From Streptomyces malaysiensis subsp. samsunensis (GTDB lineage: Bacteria; Actinomycetota; Actinomycetes; Streptomycetales; Streptomycetaceae), in NCBI RefSeq assembly GCF_024519315.1, contig NZ_JANIIC010000014.1:107423-171422 (forward strand): 64,000 bases of DNA, read 5' to 3'. The notes below the pieces were generated by a model that searched no databases, was not told the origin of the DNA, and saw only the letters and a list, made by a program, of their open reading frames with translations. Position numbers and translations under genes: made by a program. Within the stretch, counting starts at the first letter, position 1. Every line of letters starts with the position of its first letter. Shown here one piece after another: positions 17,828 through 27,215 of this stretch.

Positions 17828-20800
17828 GTGCAGGGACGTTTCAAGAGGGATGGTATGGGGGCTCCGCAGGCCCGCCAGGGCCGAGGGGATGCTGCGGCGG
17901 ACCCGGAGCCGCGCGGCGGGACCGACCGCGGCTCCTCGCCCCAGCGCGCCCAGGGCAGCAACGGCAGGACGCCGGCCGATCAGACCCCCGAGGCCGGTGC
18001 GCAGAGTGCTACCCGGATCAGTGTGCCCAGCGGCGGCAACGCCGGCGCCTCCGGCGGCGGAGACGCCCCGGAGCAGCCGGCCAAGCCGAAGACCCCCGCC
18101 GGCCCCACCGGTCCCGGCAGCCGCATGGCCCTGCGCAACTGGCGCATCAGCACCCGACTGGTCTCCCTGCTCGCGCTCCCGGTGGTCGCCGCGACCACCC
18201 TGGGGGCGCTGCGCATCGAGGGCTCGCTCGACAACATCAAGCAGCTGGACCAGATGAAGCTGCTCACCGAGATGACGCAGCAGGCCACCCAACTGGCCAG
18301 CGCCCTCCAGGAGGAGCGCGACAAGTCGGCGGGCCCGCTGGCCGGCAAGGGCAACGACAAGGACGACCGGGTCGTCTCCACGCGCGAGGACACCAACCGC
18401 GCGATCTCGGCCTTCCGCGAGGCCACCCATCAGATCGACCCCGGTGACCAGTCGCTGGCGGGCGTGCAGTCCACGCTCGTCAACATCGACCGCCAGCTCG
18501 GCAAGATCAACGAAGTCCGTGACACGGCCTACGACAACAGCCAGTACTACTCGTTGACGGTCCAGAACTACAACGAGCTGATCAACTCGCTGCTGTCGCT
18601 CTCCCAGGACATGGCGCAGGCCACCAGCAACCGCGCGATGATCAACAACACCCGCGCGCTCGCCACCTTCTCCTCCGCCAAGGAGTACGCCTCCATCCAG
18701 CGCGCGCTCATCAGCGCCGCGCTCGCCGACCCCAGGGGCGCCGACTTCTCCGCCAACGACCGCCGCTTCGCCAGGACCGCGGTGGACAAGGAGAACGAGG
18801 CGCTCGGCCGCTTCAAGCAGATCCGCCAGGGCAACTCCGAGGATCTGCTGGAACCGCTGGACAGCCGCCCCGACATCAAGGCGGCGACCATGTACGCCGA
18901 CCGCGCGGTGCGCGACCCGGAGGGGCTCAAGGCGGAGAAGCGCACCGATCTGGACTGGTACGACCAGGACAGTATCAAGATCGAAGAGATGGGCAAGATC
19001 GAGCAGACGCTGCTCAGCGAGATGCAGCAGAAGGCTCGTGAGCTCCGCGACTCCGCCCAGCAGGACGCGATCATCAACGGTGCGCTGATCCTGTTGGTCC
19101 TCGGCGTCTCCCTGGTCGGCGCCTTCGTCGTCGCCCGCTCCATGGTCCGCTCGCTGCGCCGCCTCCAGGACACCGCGCAGGAGGTCTCCCAGAAGCGGCT
19201 GCCCGAACTGGTCAAGCACCTCTCCGAGTCCGACCCGCAGGACGTGGACACCTCCGTCGAGTCCGTCGGTGTGCACAGCCGGGACGAGATCGGAAAGGTG
19301 GCCACGGCCTTCGACGACGTGCACCGCGAGGCGGTCCGGCTCGCCGCCGAACAGGCGCTGCTGCGGGGCAACGTCAACGCGATGTTCACCAACCTCTCGC
19401 GCCGCAGCCAGGGCCTCATCCAGCGCCAGCTCTCGCTCATCTCCGAGCTGGAGAGCCGCGAGGCCGACCCGGACCAGCTCTCCTCGCTCTTCAAGCTGGA
19501 CCACCTCGCCACCCGTATGCGCCGTAACGGCGAGAACCTCCTGGTCCTCGCGGGCGAGGAGCCCGGCCGCCGGTGGACCCGGCCGGTGCCGCTGGTGGAC
19601 GTGCTCCGTGCCGCGGCCTCCGAGGTGGAGCAGTACGAGCGCATCGAGCTCAGCTCGGTCCCGGCGACCGAGGTCGCCGGCCGGGTCGTCAACGACCTGG
19701 TGCACCTGCTCGCCGAGTTGCTGGAGAACGCGACCTCCTTCTCCTCGCCGCAGACCAAGGTCAAGGTCACCGGTCACGCACTGCCCGACGGGCGGGTGCT
19801 GGTCGAGATCCACGACACCGGTATCGGGCTCTCGCCCGAGGACCTGGCGGCGATCAACGAGCGGCTGGCCTCCCCGCCCACGGTCGATGTGTCGGTGTCC
19901 CGGCGCATGGGTCTGTTCGTGGTCGGCCGGCTGTCGCTGCGCCACGGCATCCGCATCCAGCTCCGGCCGTCCGACTCGGGCGGTACGACGGCGCTGGTCA
20001 TGCTGCCCGTCGATGTCGCCCAGGGCGGCCGGAAGCCGGCGCCGCAGGCCGCCGGTGGCAAGGCGGGCCAGGGCGGACCGGGCGCCGGTGGCAACGGCGG
20101 CGGTCAGGGCGGCGGAGCCGGGCTGCTCGGCTCGGCGCCCTCGCGGCGCCAGGTCCCGGGCTCCGGTTCGCGCGCCGCGCTGCCGGGCAACGGCGGCAGC
20201 GGACTGCCGACCCGGCCGGTCGGCGCCGGCGCCGGTCCCTCGGGCGGCGCCCCGGCCGGCGGCACCAACTTCTTCGAGGGCGGACGGCCTCCGGGCCCCC
20301 GGGGCAACGCCCCCTCGGGCCCCGGCGGTCAGGGCGGCGGCGCCGCCTCCGGCCGTCCCCCGCTCCCGACGCGCGGCGAGAGCCCGACCGTCGCCCCGCC
20401 GACCGGCGCCCCGGCCCGCGCCGACGGGGGCGACCAGGGCGGCCGCCCGCAGCTGCCCACGCGCGGCCCCGCGCCCGAACTTCCGGCCCCCGCCCAGCCC
20501 GGCACCAGCTGGGGCGCCCGCGCCGCGTCCGGCGAGGACGACTGGCCGGGCACTCCGCGCGACGCGGGCGACACCCCGCGCGGGCACGAGGAGTACGAAT
20601 CCACGGGCCAGTTCGCCCGTCCGGAGCTCGGCGGCCCCACGAACCGGCGCGATCCGTTCGGCAACCGCGGCCCCGGCGACACCGGTGAGCTGCCGCAGCT
20701 GGGCGACGGTCCCAGCATGTTCGAGCCGCGCCGCGCGCCCGGCGGACCGCAGGGCGGCCAGGGGCTGTCCGACACCGGCCAGTTCAGCCGCCCGGACTAC

Positions 20801-21829
20801 GGCCGCGGGCCCGGCGACACCGGAGAGTTCGCCCGTCCGGATCTCGGCCAGGGCCCGGGTGACACCGGTGAGTACGCCCAGCCCCGGTTCGAGGACGCCG
20901 CCCCGCGCGGCGGCCGCGGCCCCGGTGACACGGGCGAGTTCCCCCGCCCCGACTACAACCGTGGGCCGGGCGACACCGGAGAGTTCCCCCGGCCCGACTA
21001 CAACCGCGGCCCAGGTGACACCGGCGAATTCCCGCGCCCCGACTACAACCGCGGGCCCGGCGACACCGGAGAGTTCCCCCGGCCCGACTACAACCGGGAC
21101 CCGGGCGACACCGGCGAATTCCCGCGCCCCGACTACAACCGGGGCCCCGGCGACACCGGCGAATTCCCGCGCCCGGACATGAGCGGCACCGGCGAGTACG
21201 CGCTGCCCCAGAGCCCCCGGAACGGGCCCGGCGGGCGCGCGAACGACCCGATACCGGCCGCCGGCCCCGGCGACGGCCGTACGCCGATCTTCGACAACAT
21301 CGAGTCGACCTGGCATCACAACCAGGTCGTGGACCCGGGCGCAGCGGGTTCCCAGGGCGGGGGCCGGTCGTTCCCGTCCGCGCCCGAGCCCACCCCCGGC
21401 CGGCCCGCCTCGGCCGTACCGCCCCCCTCGCACCGCGAGCCGCAGCCGGCGCCCCAGGGCCCGGGGGACTTCGAGGGGTCGGGTGCGGGCGGTGCCGGTC
21501 GGGGCGGCCGGACGGGTTCCCACTGGCGTACGTCGCCCCACAACGACGAGCGCTGGCGGCGCGCCGAGCAGGTCCGCGAACCCGCGGCCGGCGGTATCAC
21601 GTCATCCGGGTTGCCACGGCGGGTGCCCCGCGCAAACCTCGTGGAGGGCGCCGCGCACCAGCCGCAGCAACCCGACCGGACTGGGCCGCAGGTGTCTCGC
21701 GCGCCCGATGATGTACGCGGCAGGCTGACCAACCTCCGCCGTGGGATCCAGCAGGGTCGCCGGGCCGGAACCGGACTCGGCGACAACCATGATCGCGGCA
21801 TTGGCCCGACTTACCAGCAGGAGCGTTAG
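17828..21829 (+). CDS. cvnA: Conservon sensor-kinase-like protein CvnA (first copy)
   Basis: About 1333 residues. Order: a disordered Gly/Pro/Ser N terminus, a membrane segment (STRLVSLLALPVVAATTLGAL), an extracytoplasmic nitrate/nitrite-sensor-like helical domain (QQATQLASALQEERDKS), a second membrane segment (GALILLVLGVSLVGAFVVA), a HAMP-like region, and a histidine-kinase-type ATPase domain (HLLAELLENATSFSSP, HDTGIGLSPEDL, RMGLFVVGRLSLRHGI). A very long Gly/Pro-rich tail follows, including 15-residue repeats, ending in a conserved ITSSGLPRRVPRANLVEG / RGRLTNLRRG block. No canonical H-box is seen. GTG 17828 is chosen (VQGRFKRDG); ATG 17855 is an alternative with a closer ribosome site. The gene is followed directly by cvnB. 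Confidence 0.88.
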   Translation: MQGRFKRDGMGAPQARQGRGDAAADPEPRGGTDRGSSPQRAQGSNGRTPADQTPEAGAQSATRISVPSGGNAGASGGGDAPEQPAKPKTPAGPTGPGSRMALRNWRISTRLVSLLALPVVAATTLGALRIEGSLDNIKQLDQMKLLTEMTQQATQLASALQEERDKSAGPLAGKGNDKDDRVVSTREDTNRAISAFREATHQIDPGDQSLAGVQSTLVNIDRQLGKINEVRDTAYDNSQYYSLTVQNYNELINSLLSLSQDMAQATSNRAMINNTRALATFSSAKEYASIQRALISAALADPRGADFSANDRRFARTAVDKENEALGRFKQIRQGNSEDLLEPLDSRPDIKAATMYADRAVRDPEGLKAEKRTDLDWYDQDSIKIEEMGKIEQTLLSEMQQKARELRDSAQQDAIINGALILLVLGVSLVGAFVVARSMVRSLRRLQDTAQEVSQKRLPELVKHLSESDPQDVDTSVESVGVHSRDEIGKVATAFDDVHREAVRLAAEQALLRGNVNAMFTNLSRRSQGLIQRQLSLISELESREADPDQLSSLFKLDHLATRMRRNGENLLVLAGEEPGRRWTRPVPLVDVLRAAASEVEQYERIELSSVPATEVAGRVVNDLVHLLAELLENATSFSSPQTKVKVTGHALPDGRVLVEIHDTGIGLSPEDLAAINERLASPPTVDVSVSRRMGLFVVGRLSLRHGIRIQLRPSDSGGTTALVMLPVDVAQGGRKPAPQAAGGKAGQGGPGAGGNGGGQGGGAGLLGSAPSRRQVPGSGSRAALPGNGGSGLPTRPVGAGAGPSGGAPAGGTNFFEGGRPPGPRGNAPSGPGGQGGGAASGRPPLPTRGESPTVAPPTGAPARADGGDQGGRPQLPTRGPAPELPAPAQPGTSWGARAASGEDDWPGTPRDAGDTPRGHEEYESTGQFARPELGGPTNRRDPFGNRGPGDTGELPQLGDGPSMFEPRRAPGGPQGGQGLSDTGQFSRPDYGRGPGDTGEFARPDLGQGPGDTGEYAQPRFEDAAPRGGRGPGDTGEFPRPDYNRGPGDTGEFPRPDYNRGPGDTGEFPRPDYNRGPGDTGEFPRPDYNRDPGDTGEFPRPDYNRGPGDTGEFPRPDMSGTGEYALPQSPRNGPGGRANDPIPAAGPGDGRTPIFDNIESTWHHNQVVDPGAAGSQGGGRSFPSAPEPTPGRPASAVPPPSHREPQPAPQGPGDFEGSGAGGAGRGGRTGSHWRTSPHNDERWRRAEQVREPAAGGITSSGLPRRVPRANLVEGAAHQPQQPDRTGPQVSRAPDDVRGRLTNLRRGIQQGRRAGTGLGDNHDRGIGPTYQQER
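20915..21184 (+). repeat. 45-bp tandem repeats coding for RGPGDTGEFPRPDYN
   Basis: Six consecutive 45-bp units inside cvnA encode 15-residue repeats (RGPGDTGEFPRPDYN, one with RDPG and the last ending DMS). More degenerate DTGE/Q-F/L/Y units extend upstream to about 20663. Synonymous differences between units show that the protein sequence is being kept. Confidence 0.9.
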
Positions 21830-22252
21830 TTGAGCCCGATGAGCCAGGCGGCGCAGAATCTGAACTGGTTGATCACGAACTTCGTGGACAACACCCCCGG
21901 GGTGTCCCACACGGTGGTGGTCTCCGCCGACGGACTCCTTCTGGCGATGTCCGAAGGCTTCCCCCGTGACCGAGCCGATCAACTGGCGGCGGTGGCCTCC
22001 GGCCTGACCTCGCTCACCTCCGGAGCCTCCCGCATCTTCGAAGGCGGCGTGGTCAACCAGACCGTCGTCGAAATGGAACGAGGCTTCCTCTTCATCATGT
22101 CCATCTCCGACGGATCCTCCCTCGCCGTACTCGCCCACCCCGAGTGCGACATCGGCCTCGTCGGCTACGAGATGGCCCTGCTGGTCGATCGCGCGGGCAA
22201 CGTCCTCACCCCCGACCTGCGTGCGGAACTACAGGGCAGCCTGCTGAACTGA
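21830..22252 (+). CDS. cvnB: Roadblock/LC7 protein CvnB (first copy)
   Basis: A 140-residue Roadblock/LC7-domain protein (NLNWLITNFVDNTPGVSHTVVVSADGLLLA, LAAVASGLTSLTSGASRIFEGG, SDGSSLAVLAHPECDIGLVGYEMALL). Such proteins form dimers and act as GTPase-activating or scaffold partners of the conservon GTPase CvnD. The start is an unusual TTG that overlaps nothing but begins at the base after the cvnA stop; the second copy has GTG there. The DNA is almost identical to 26711-27133. Confidence 0.95.
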   Translation: MSPMSQAAQNLNWLITNFVDNTPGVSHTVVVSADGLLLAMSEGFPRDRADQLAAVASGLTSLTSGASRIFEGGVVNQTVVEMERGFLFIMSISDGSSLAVLAHPECDIGLVGYEMALLVDRAGNVLTPDLRAELQGSLLN

Positions 22253-22358
22253 TCCATCGACCATCCGACGCCCGTCCACCCGGCCCCACGGCCGGGTGGA
22301 CCCCTACCGGCACCGACCGACGGCACGACCGTCACCTTGTTGTCCGACCGGAGGATCC

Positions 22359-22769
22359 ATGACCCCGCCCCCCGCCTCGCCCGGCCCGTACGGCGGCCAT
22401 CACCAATCGCCGTACGGGGGTGAAGGCGACCAGCCATTGGTGCGCCCGTATGCCATGACCGGTGGCCGGACCCGGCCGCGCTACCAGCTCGCCATCGAGG
22501 CGCTGGTCAGCACCACGGCCGACCCCGTGCACCTCCAGGGGCTGCTCCCCGAGCACCAGCGGATCTGCCACCTGTGCCAGGAGGTCAAGTCGGTCGCCGA
22601 GGTCTCGGCGCTGCTGAACATCCCCCTGGGTGTGGCACGGATCCTGGTGGCGGACCTGGCGGAGGCCGGCATGGTGGCGATCCACCAGCCCGGGGGCGGT
22701 TCGGAAGCGGGCGGTACCCCGGATGTGACACTGCTCGAAAGGGTGCTCAGTGGACTTCGCAAGCTCTAG
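22359..22769 (+). CDS. cvnC: DUF742 protein CvnC (first copy)
   Basis: A 136-residue protein. A proline/glycine-rich N terminus is followed by the DUF742 domain: LVRPYAMTGGRTRPRYQLAIEALV, LPEHQRICHLCQEVKSVAEVSALLNIPLGVARILVADLAEAGMVAIHQPG, and TLLERVLSGLRKL. The middle part is helix-turn-helix-like. In conservons this protein bridges CvnA and the GTPase complex at the membrane. A GGAGGA site precedes the ATG. Its end overlaps cvnD by 20 bases. Confidence 0.93.
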   Translation: MTPPPASPGPYGGHHQSPYGGEGDQPLVRPYAMTGGRTRPRYQLAIEALVSTTADPVHLQGLLPEHQRICHLCQEVKSVAEVSALLNIPLGVARILVADLAEAGMVAIHQPGGGSEAGGTPDVTLLERVLSGLRKL

Positions 22770-23334
22770 CGGCGCTCCTCCCGCACGCGCGACCACCTCG
22801 GCGAAGATCGTGGTGGCGGGTGGCTTCGGCGTGGGCAAGACCACGTTCGTCGGCGCGGTCTCGGAGATCAACCCGCTGCGCACCGAAGCCGTGATGACCT
22901 CGGCCTCGGCGGGGATCGACGATCTGAGCCACGTCCAGGACAAGACCACGACGACCGTGGCGATGGACTTCGGCCGCATCACGCTCGACGACGATCTGAT
23001 CCTGTACCTGTTCGGTACGCCGGGCCAGGACCGCTTCTGGTTCATGTGGGACGACCTGGTGCGCGGTGCGATCGGCGCCGTGGTGCTGGTGGACACCCGC
23101 CGGCTCGCCGACTGCTTCCCCGCCGTTGACTACTTCGAGAACTCCGGGCTGCCCTTCGTCATCGCCCTCAACGGCTTCGAGGGACACCAGCCCTACGCCC
23201 CCGAAGAAGTCCGCGAGGCACTCCAGATCGGCCCGGACACCCCCATCATCACCACCGACGCGCGCCACCGCGGCGAGGCCAAGAGCGCGCTCATCACGTT
23301 GGTCGAGCACGCTCTGATGGCCCGGCTCAAGTAG
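22750..23334 (+). CDS. cvnD: Conservon small GTPase CvnD (first copy)
   Basis: A 194-residue Ras/MglA-like GTPase. P-loop GGFGVGKTTFVGAVSEI near residues 24-39; the switch-II region reads LFGTPGQDRFWFMWDDL; RGAIGAVVLVDTRRL follows. The usual NKxD base-recognition motif is replaced by LNGFEG, as in this ATP/GTP-binding family. It starts at a GTG inside cvnC (overlap 20 bases), so translation is coupled. Conservon GTPases signal downstream of the CvnA/B/C membrane complex in development and antibiotic production. Confidence 0.93.
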   Translation: MDFASSSGAPPARATTSAKIVVAGGFGVGKTTFVGAVSEINPLRTEAVMTSASAGIDDLSHVQDKTTTTVAMDFGRITLDDDLILYLFGTPGQDRFWFMWDDLVRGAIGAVVLVDTRRLADCFPAVDYFENSGLPFVIALNGFEGHQPYAPEEVREALQIGPDTPIITTDARHRGEAKSALITLVEHALMARLK

Positions 23335-23370
23335 CGGTCGCCGTCCGGAGGTTGTCGGAAACCCGACGGA

Positions 23371-23402
23371 GAGCGGGCTGTGTCGAACGACACGGCCCGC
23401 TC
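23371..23402 (+). terminator. Terminator after first conservon
   Basis: GAGCGGGC-t-GTGTCG pairs with CGACAC-g-GCCCGCTC around AA, 36 bases after the cvnD stop. Confidence 0.85.
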
Positions 23403-23670
23403 GTCATTCATAACGTTTCGACAGAGATATGACTCGGCCCCCGATACAGAGCGCGATCGCTTCACTCCGCTGCGCACTCAAATAGTTCGGTATTCGACAT
23501 ATCTCATCCGTAACGCCCCTTTTATCTCTGGTCCAGACAACGCACTGAGCGTTTTGCGCACTGTTTGGAAAGCACCGGCGTTGCGTGCTGGAATTCGCTG
23601 AACTGGGCAGTCAGGAGCTCAGCTGGGAACGGCACGAATCAGGTGCCGACGCCGAGAGGTTGTTGGTCGA
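23403..23670. other. AT-richer leader before second conservon
   Basis: The gap from the first conservon to the second (23335-23670) holds the terminator and then some 250 bases of lower-GC DNA (about 23400-23600) with no supported gene. It presumably contains the promoter of the second conservon. An arm GAGATATG at about 23424 and CATATCTC at about 23498 form a widely spaced inverted repeat of uncertain meaning. Confidence 0.45.
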
Positions 23671-26600
23671 GTGAGGCGAAGCAAGCCGGACCCCGCGCAA
23701 GAGACGCGAGGGAACTTCACCCCGCCGCCGCGTTCAGGTGCCGCGGCGTCGTCCGCCGAGGCAGCGGAGCCACCCGTACCCAGTGGTGGCCGCATCTCCC
23801 CTCGGAACTGGCGGGTGCGCGGCCGGCTGTACGCGATCCTGCTCATCCCCGTGCTCGTCGCCCTGGTCTTCGGTGGCTTCCAGGTCGCCTCCTCCGTCTC
23901 GACCTGGAACGAGGCACGGGACGCCGAGCGCACCGCCCGGGTCGTCCGGGCCGCCACCACCTACGCCCACGCCCTGGTCAACGAGCGCGATCTGAGCGCC
24001 GGCCCACTGCTCAGCGGCACCAACGAGGACATGGTGACCAAGGCGCGGGCCACCAGCGACGCGGCGAAGAAGGACTTCGACAAGGCCGTCGCCGATATGC
24101 CGCAGACGCCGACCTTGAAACGCCGCCTCGAAGCGTTCCGAGCCGCCGAACCTCAGCTGGCCGCCCTGCGCCGCAACGCCTACACCGACCGCCTGAACGG
24201 TGTGAAGACCGAAGAGGGCTATGTCACCGTCGAGCACGGGCTGACCGAGTTCGCCAATGAGCTGGGCCTGGGCACCGGCAATATCACGTCTTACGGCCGT
24301 ACCGTCTACGCGGTATCCCTGGCCAAGGGTGCGGAGTCGCTACAGCGCTCCATCGGCACTCATCTGCTGGTCAAGCCCGGTCCGTCGGCGACCGACCGCA
24401 AGATCCAGCTCACCGCCTTCACCTCGTACGTCTACCTCGAGGGCATCGCCGTCGGGGAGTTCGAGGCCGCCGGCACACCGCAGGACGTGACCCGGCTCGA
24501 GGACACCCTCACCGCGTCCGGGAAGGATGCGCAGAAGCAAATAGCCGAGGCGAAGCGGAAAGCCGAGGCGGGCGGCAAGAAGTTCGTGCCGCCGCCCGGC
24601 ATGGACCAGATGATCAAGGCCATGGGCAGCGGTGCGAGCCCCTCCGCGCTGGCCGCCCGGGGGGTCACCCCGGATGCCTGGTTCAGCGCCTCCACGGTCA
24701 AGTTCAACGCCTACCGGGACGTCGAGCAGACCCTGGTGAACCGGGCCGTGAACGAGGCGGCGCAGATCTCCTCGGACGCCCGGCGCGATGCGATCGTGAA
24801 CGGCGCGATCGTGGTGCTGGCACTCCTCGCCGCCTTCTTCGTGGCCGGCCGGATGGCCCGCTCGATGAGCCATTCGATGCGGCAACTGCGCAACGCCGCC
24901 TTCGAGGTCGCCGACAAGCGGCTGCCGGCGGTGGTCGACCAGCTCTCCCGCACCGACCCCGGACGGGTGGACACCCGGGTCAGCTCGATACCGATCAACA
25001 CCCGGGACGAGATCGGCGAGGTGGCCCGCGCCTTCGACCAGGTGCACCGCGAGGCGATCCGGCTCGCGGCCGAGCAGGCGATGCTCCGCGGCGGCGTCAA
25101 CGCGATCTTCACCAACCTTTCCAGTCGCAACCAGGGTCTGATCGAGCGGCAGCTGACCCTGATCTCGGAACTGGAGAACCGGGAAGCCGATCCGGACCAG
25201 CTGGAGCACCTCTTCCGGCTGGACCACCTGGCCACCCGTATGCGGCGCAACGGCGAGAACCTCCTGATTCTCGCGGGCGAGGAGCCCGGCCGGCGCTGGA
25301 ACCAGCCGGTGCCGCTGATCGATGTGCTGCGCGCCGCCTCCTCCGAGGTGGAGTCCTACGAGCGCATCGAGCTGGCGGGCATCTCCGAGAGCGAGATCCA
25401 CGGCACCGCGGTCACCGACCTGGTGCACCTCCTGGCCGAGCTGCTGGAGAACGCCACCACCTTCTCCTCCCCGCACACCAAGGTGCGGGTCACCTCGACC
25501 CGGCTGCCCGACGGCCGGGTGGTGGTGGAGATCCACGACAAGGGCATCGGCCTGACCGCCGAGGACTTCGCCGACATCAACCACAAGCTGGCCAATCCGC
25601 CGACGGTGGACGCCTCGGTCTCCCAGCGCATGGGGCTCTTCGTGGTCGGCCGCCTCGCCGACCGGCACGGCATCCGGGTCCAGCTGCGCCCCTCCGGGGA
25701 GCAGGCGGGCACCACATCGCTGGTGATGCTGCCCGAGGCGATCACCCACGGCGGTGGCGGCGAGGAACTGCCCCAGGACGACTTCACGGTCTCCCGCCTG
25801 GTCCCCGAGCCGCGGCCCGCCCCGCCTTTCGGGGACGTGACCGAGCTGTCCTCGCGCACCGCCGCCGAGCTGGGCTTCGACGACTCCGCCTACGAACGGG
25901 ACCAGGGGCAGAACCAGTTCCTGGGCCAGTACAGCGGAATGGGGTCCACCGCGCCCGAACAGGAGCCGCGGCATGACCAGGCAGCCGCCGATCCGCTGGC
26001 ACAGTCCTCGTACCAGAATTCCGCCTTTTCACAACCGGAAGCGGATTACACAGCTCAAACGGAATCCGAACAGCAGCCGTACATCGGCTACAACTCACCC
26101 GCCCAGCAGGGAGAGTGGGGCGATTCCGGATCTTTCGAGATGCCCTACGCGTCGCAGTTCGGGACCGAAGCGGAATCAGGACCCGGCGCTCCCGAAGTTT
26201 CTCGGGACCGCGTAGAGTTCCACCGTCCGGGCCCTTCCCCGAGCGGAATCCACTCGATGACCGACGCCGGACTTCCGCGTCGGGACAAGCAGTGGCGGCC
26301 GTCCGAGGAGACAGGGACTCAGGGGATGGTCGGGGACCCGGCGGCGCATATGGCGCCGGAGCGGCCCCGGCAGGTCCCCCAGCAGCAGGAGGACGGTGCC
26401 CCGTGGCAGTCGGAGAACGACCAGCGCTGGCACCGTGCCGAGCAGCTGCGCGAGCCGAAGGCCGGCGGGATCACATCGTCCGGCCTGCCCCGGCGGGTGC
26501 CCAAGGCCAATCTGGTCGAGGGCTCCGCGGAGTCGGCCGGACAGGGCGGCCCCCACGTCTCCCGTGCCCCGGAGGACATCCGCGGCAGGTTGAGCAACCT

Positions 26601-26709
26601 GCGCCGCGGCGTCCAGCGGGGGCGCAGCATGGGATCCGGGACCCCCGGGCGTGACCAGCATGACCAACAGGGCTTCGGCCCCGGCAGCACCTACGATCAG
26701 GAGCGTTAG
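23671..26709 (+). CDS. cvnA: Conservon sensor-kinase-like protein CvnA (second copy)
   Basis: A 1012-residue relative of the first CvnA with the same domain order: membrane segment (LYAILLIPVLVALVFGGFQVA), helical nitrate-sensor-type extracytoplasmic domain to about residue 370, second membrane segment (AIVNGAIVVLALLAAFFVAG), HAMP-like linker, ATPase domain (HLLAELLENATTFSSP, HDKGIGLTAEDF, RMGLFVVGRLADRHGI). The disordered tail is shorter and Gln/Glu/Ser-rich instead of Gly/Pro repeats, but ends in the same ITSSGLPRRVPKANLVEG / RGRLSNLRRG block. The sensor domain is quite different from the first copy, so they likely sense different signals. Start GTG at 23671. Confidence 0.9.
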   Translation: MRRSKPDPAQETRGNFTPPPRSGAAASSAEAAEPPVPSGGRISPRNWRVRGRLYAILLIPVLVALVFGGFQVASSVSTWNEARDAERTARVVRAATTYAHALVNERDLSAGPLLSGTNEDMVTKARATSDAAKKDFDKAVADMPQTPTLKRRLEAFRAAEPQLAALRRNAYTDRLNGVKTEEGYVTVEHGLTEFANELGLGTGNITSYGRTVYAVSLAKGAESLQRSIGTHLLVKPGPSATDRKIQLTAFTSYVYLEGIAVGEFEAAGTPQDVTRLEDTLTASGKDAQKQIAEAKRKAEAGGKKFVPPPGMDQMIKAMGSGASPSALAARGVTPDAWFSASTVKFNAYRDVEQTLVNRAVNEAAQISSDARRDAIVNGAIVVLALLAAFFVAGRMARSMSHSMRQLRNAAFEVADKRLPAVVDQLSRTDPGRVDTRVSSIPINTRDEIGEVARAFDQVHREAIRLAAEQAMLRGGVNAIFTNLSSRNQGLIERQLTLISELENREADPDQLEHLFRLDHLATRMRRNGENLLILAGEEPGRRWNQPVPLIDVLRAASSEVESYERIELAGISESEIHGTAVTDLVHLLAELLENATTFSSPHTKVRVTSTRLPDGRVVVEIHDKGIGLTAEDFADINHKLANPPTVDASVSQRMGLFVVGRLADRHGIRVQLRPSGEQAGTTSLVMLPEAITHGGGGEELPQDDFTVSRLVPEPRPAPPFGDVTELSSRTAAELGFDDSAYERDQGQNQFLGQYSGMGSTAPEQEPRHDQAAADPLAQSSYQNSAFSQPEADYTAQTESEQQPYIGYNSPAQQGEWGDSGSFEMPYASQFGTEAESGPGAPEVSRDRVEFHRPGPSPSGIHSMTDAGLPRRDKQWRPSEETGTQGMVGDPAAHMAPERPRQVPQQQEDGAPWQSENDQRWHRAEQLREPKAGGITSSGLPRRVPKANLVEGSAESAGQGGPHVSRAPEDIRGRLSNLRRGVQRGRSMGSGTPGRDQHDQQGFGPGSTYDQER

Positions 26710-26710
26710 T

Positions 26711-27133
26711 GTGAGCCCGATGAGCCAGGCGGCGCAGAACCTGAACTGGTTGATCACGAACTTCGTGGACAACACCCCCGGGGTGTCCCACACGGTGGTG
26801 GTCTCCGCCGACGGACTCCTTCTGGCGATGTCCGAAGGCTTCCCCCGTGACCGAGCCGATCAACTGGCGGCGGTGGCCTCCGGCCTGACCTCGCTCACCT
26901 CCGGAGCCTCCCGCATCTTCGAAGGCGGCGTGGTCAACCAGACCGTCGTCGAAATGGAACGAGGCTTCCTCTTCATCATGTCCATCTCCGACGGATCCTC
27001 CCTCGCCGTACTCGCCCACCCCGAGTGCGACATCGGCCTCGTCGGCTACGAGATGGCCCTGCTGGTCGATCGCGCGGGCAACGTCCTCACCCCGGATCTC
27101 CGCGCGGAATTGCAGGGCAGTCTTCTCAACTAG
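26711..27133 (+). CDS. cvnB: Roadblock/LC7 protein CvnB (second copy)
   Basis: A 140-residue protein identical in sequence to the first CvnB. The DNA differs by one base in about the first 370 after the start codon, then by nine or so synonymous changes in the last 45. Start GTG one base after the cvnA stop. The identity against diverged neighbours indicates gene conversion. Function as for the first copy: partner of the small GTPase. Confidence 0.95.
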   Translation: MSPMSQAAQNLNWLITNFVDNTPGVSHTVVVSADGLLLAMSEGFPRDRADQLAAVASGLTSLTSGASRIFEGGVVNQTVVEMERGFLFIMSISDGSSLAVLAHPECDIGLVGYEMALLVDRAGNVLTPDLRAELQGSLLN

Positions 27134-27215
27134 CAAACATGGAGTGCGTTTCGCGCCACCGCGCCATAGGGTGCGGTGGCGCGACCGGCAAGACAGGCGA
27201 GTTGGAGGAGGACAC

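Noticed and set aside
20915..21184. The 45-bp repeats as a non-coding satellite
   Set aside because: The frame of cvnA runs through them and differences between units are mostly synonymous.
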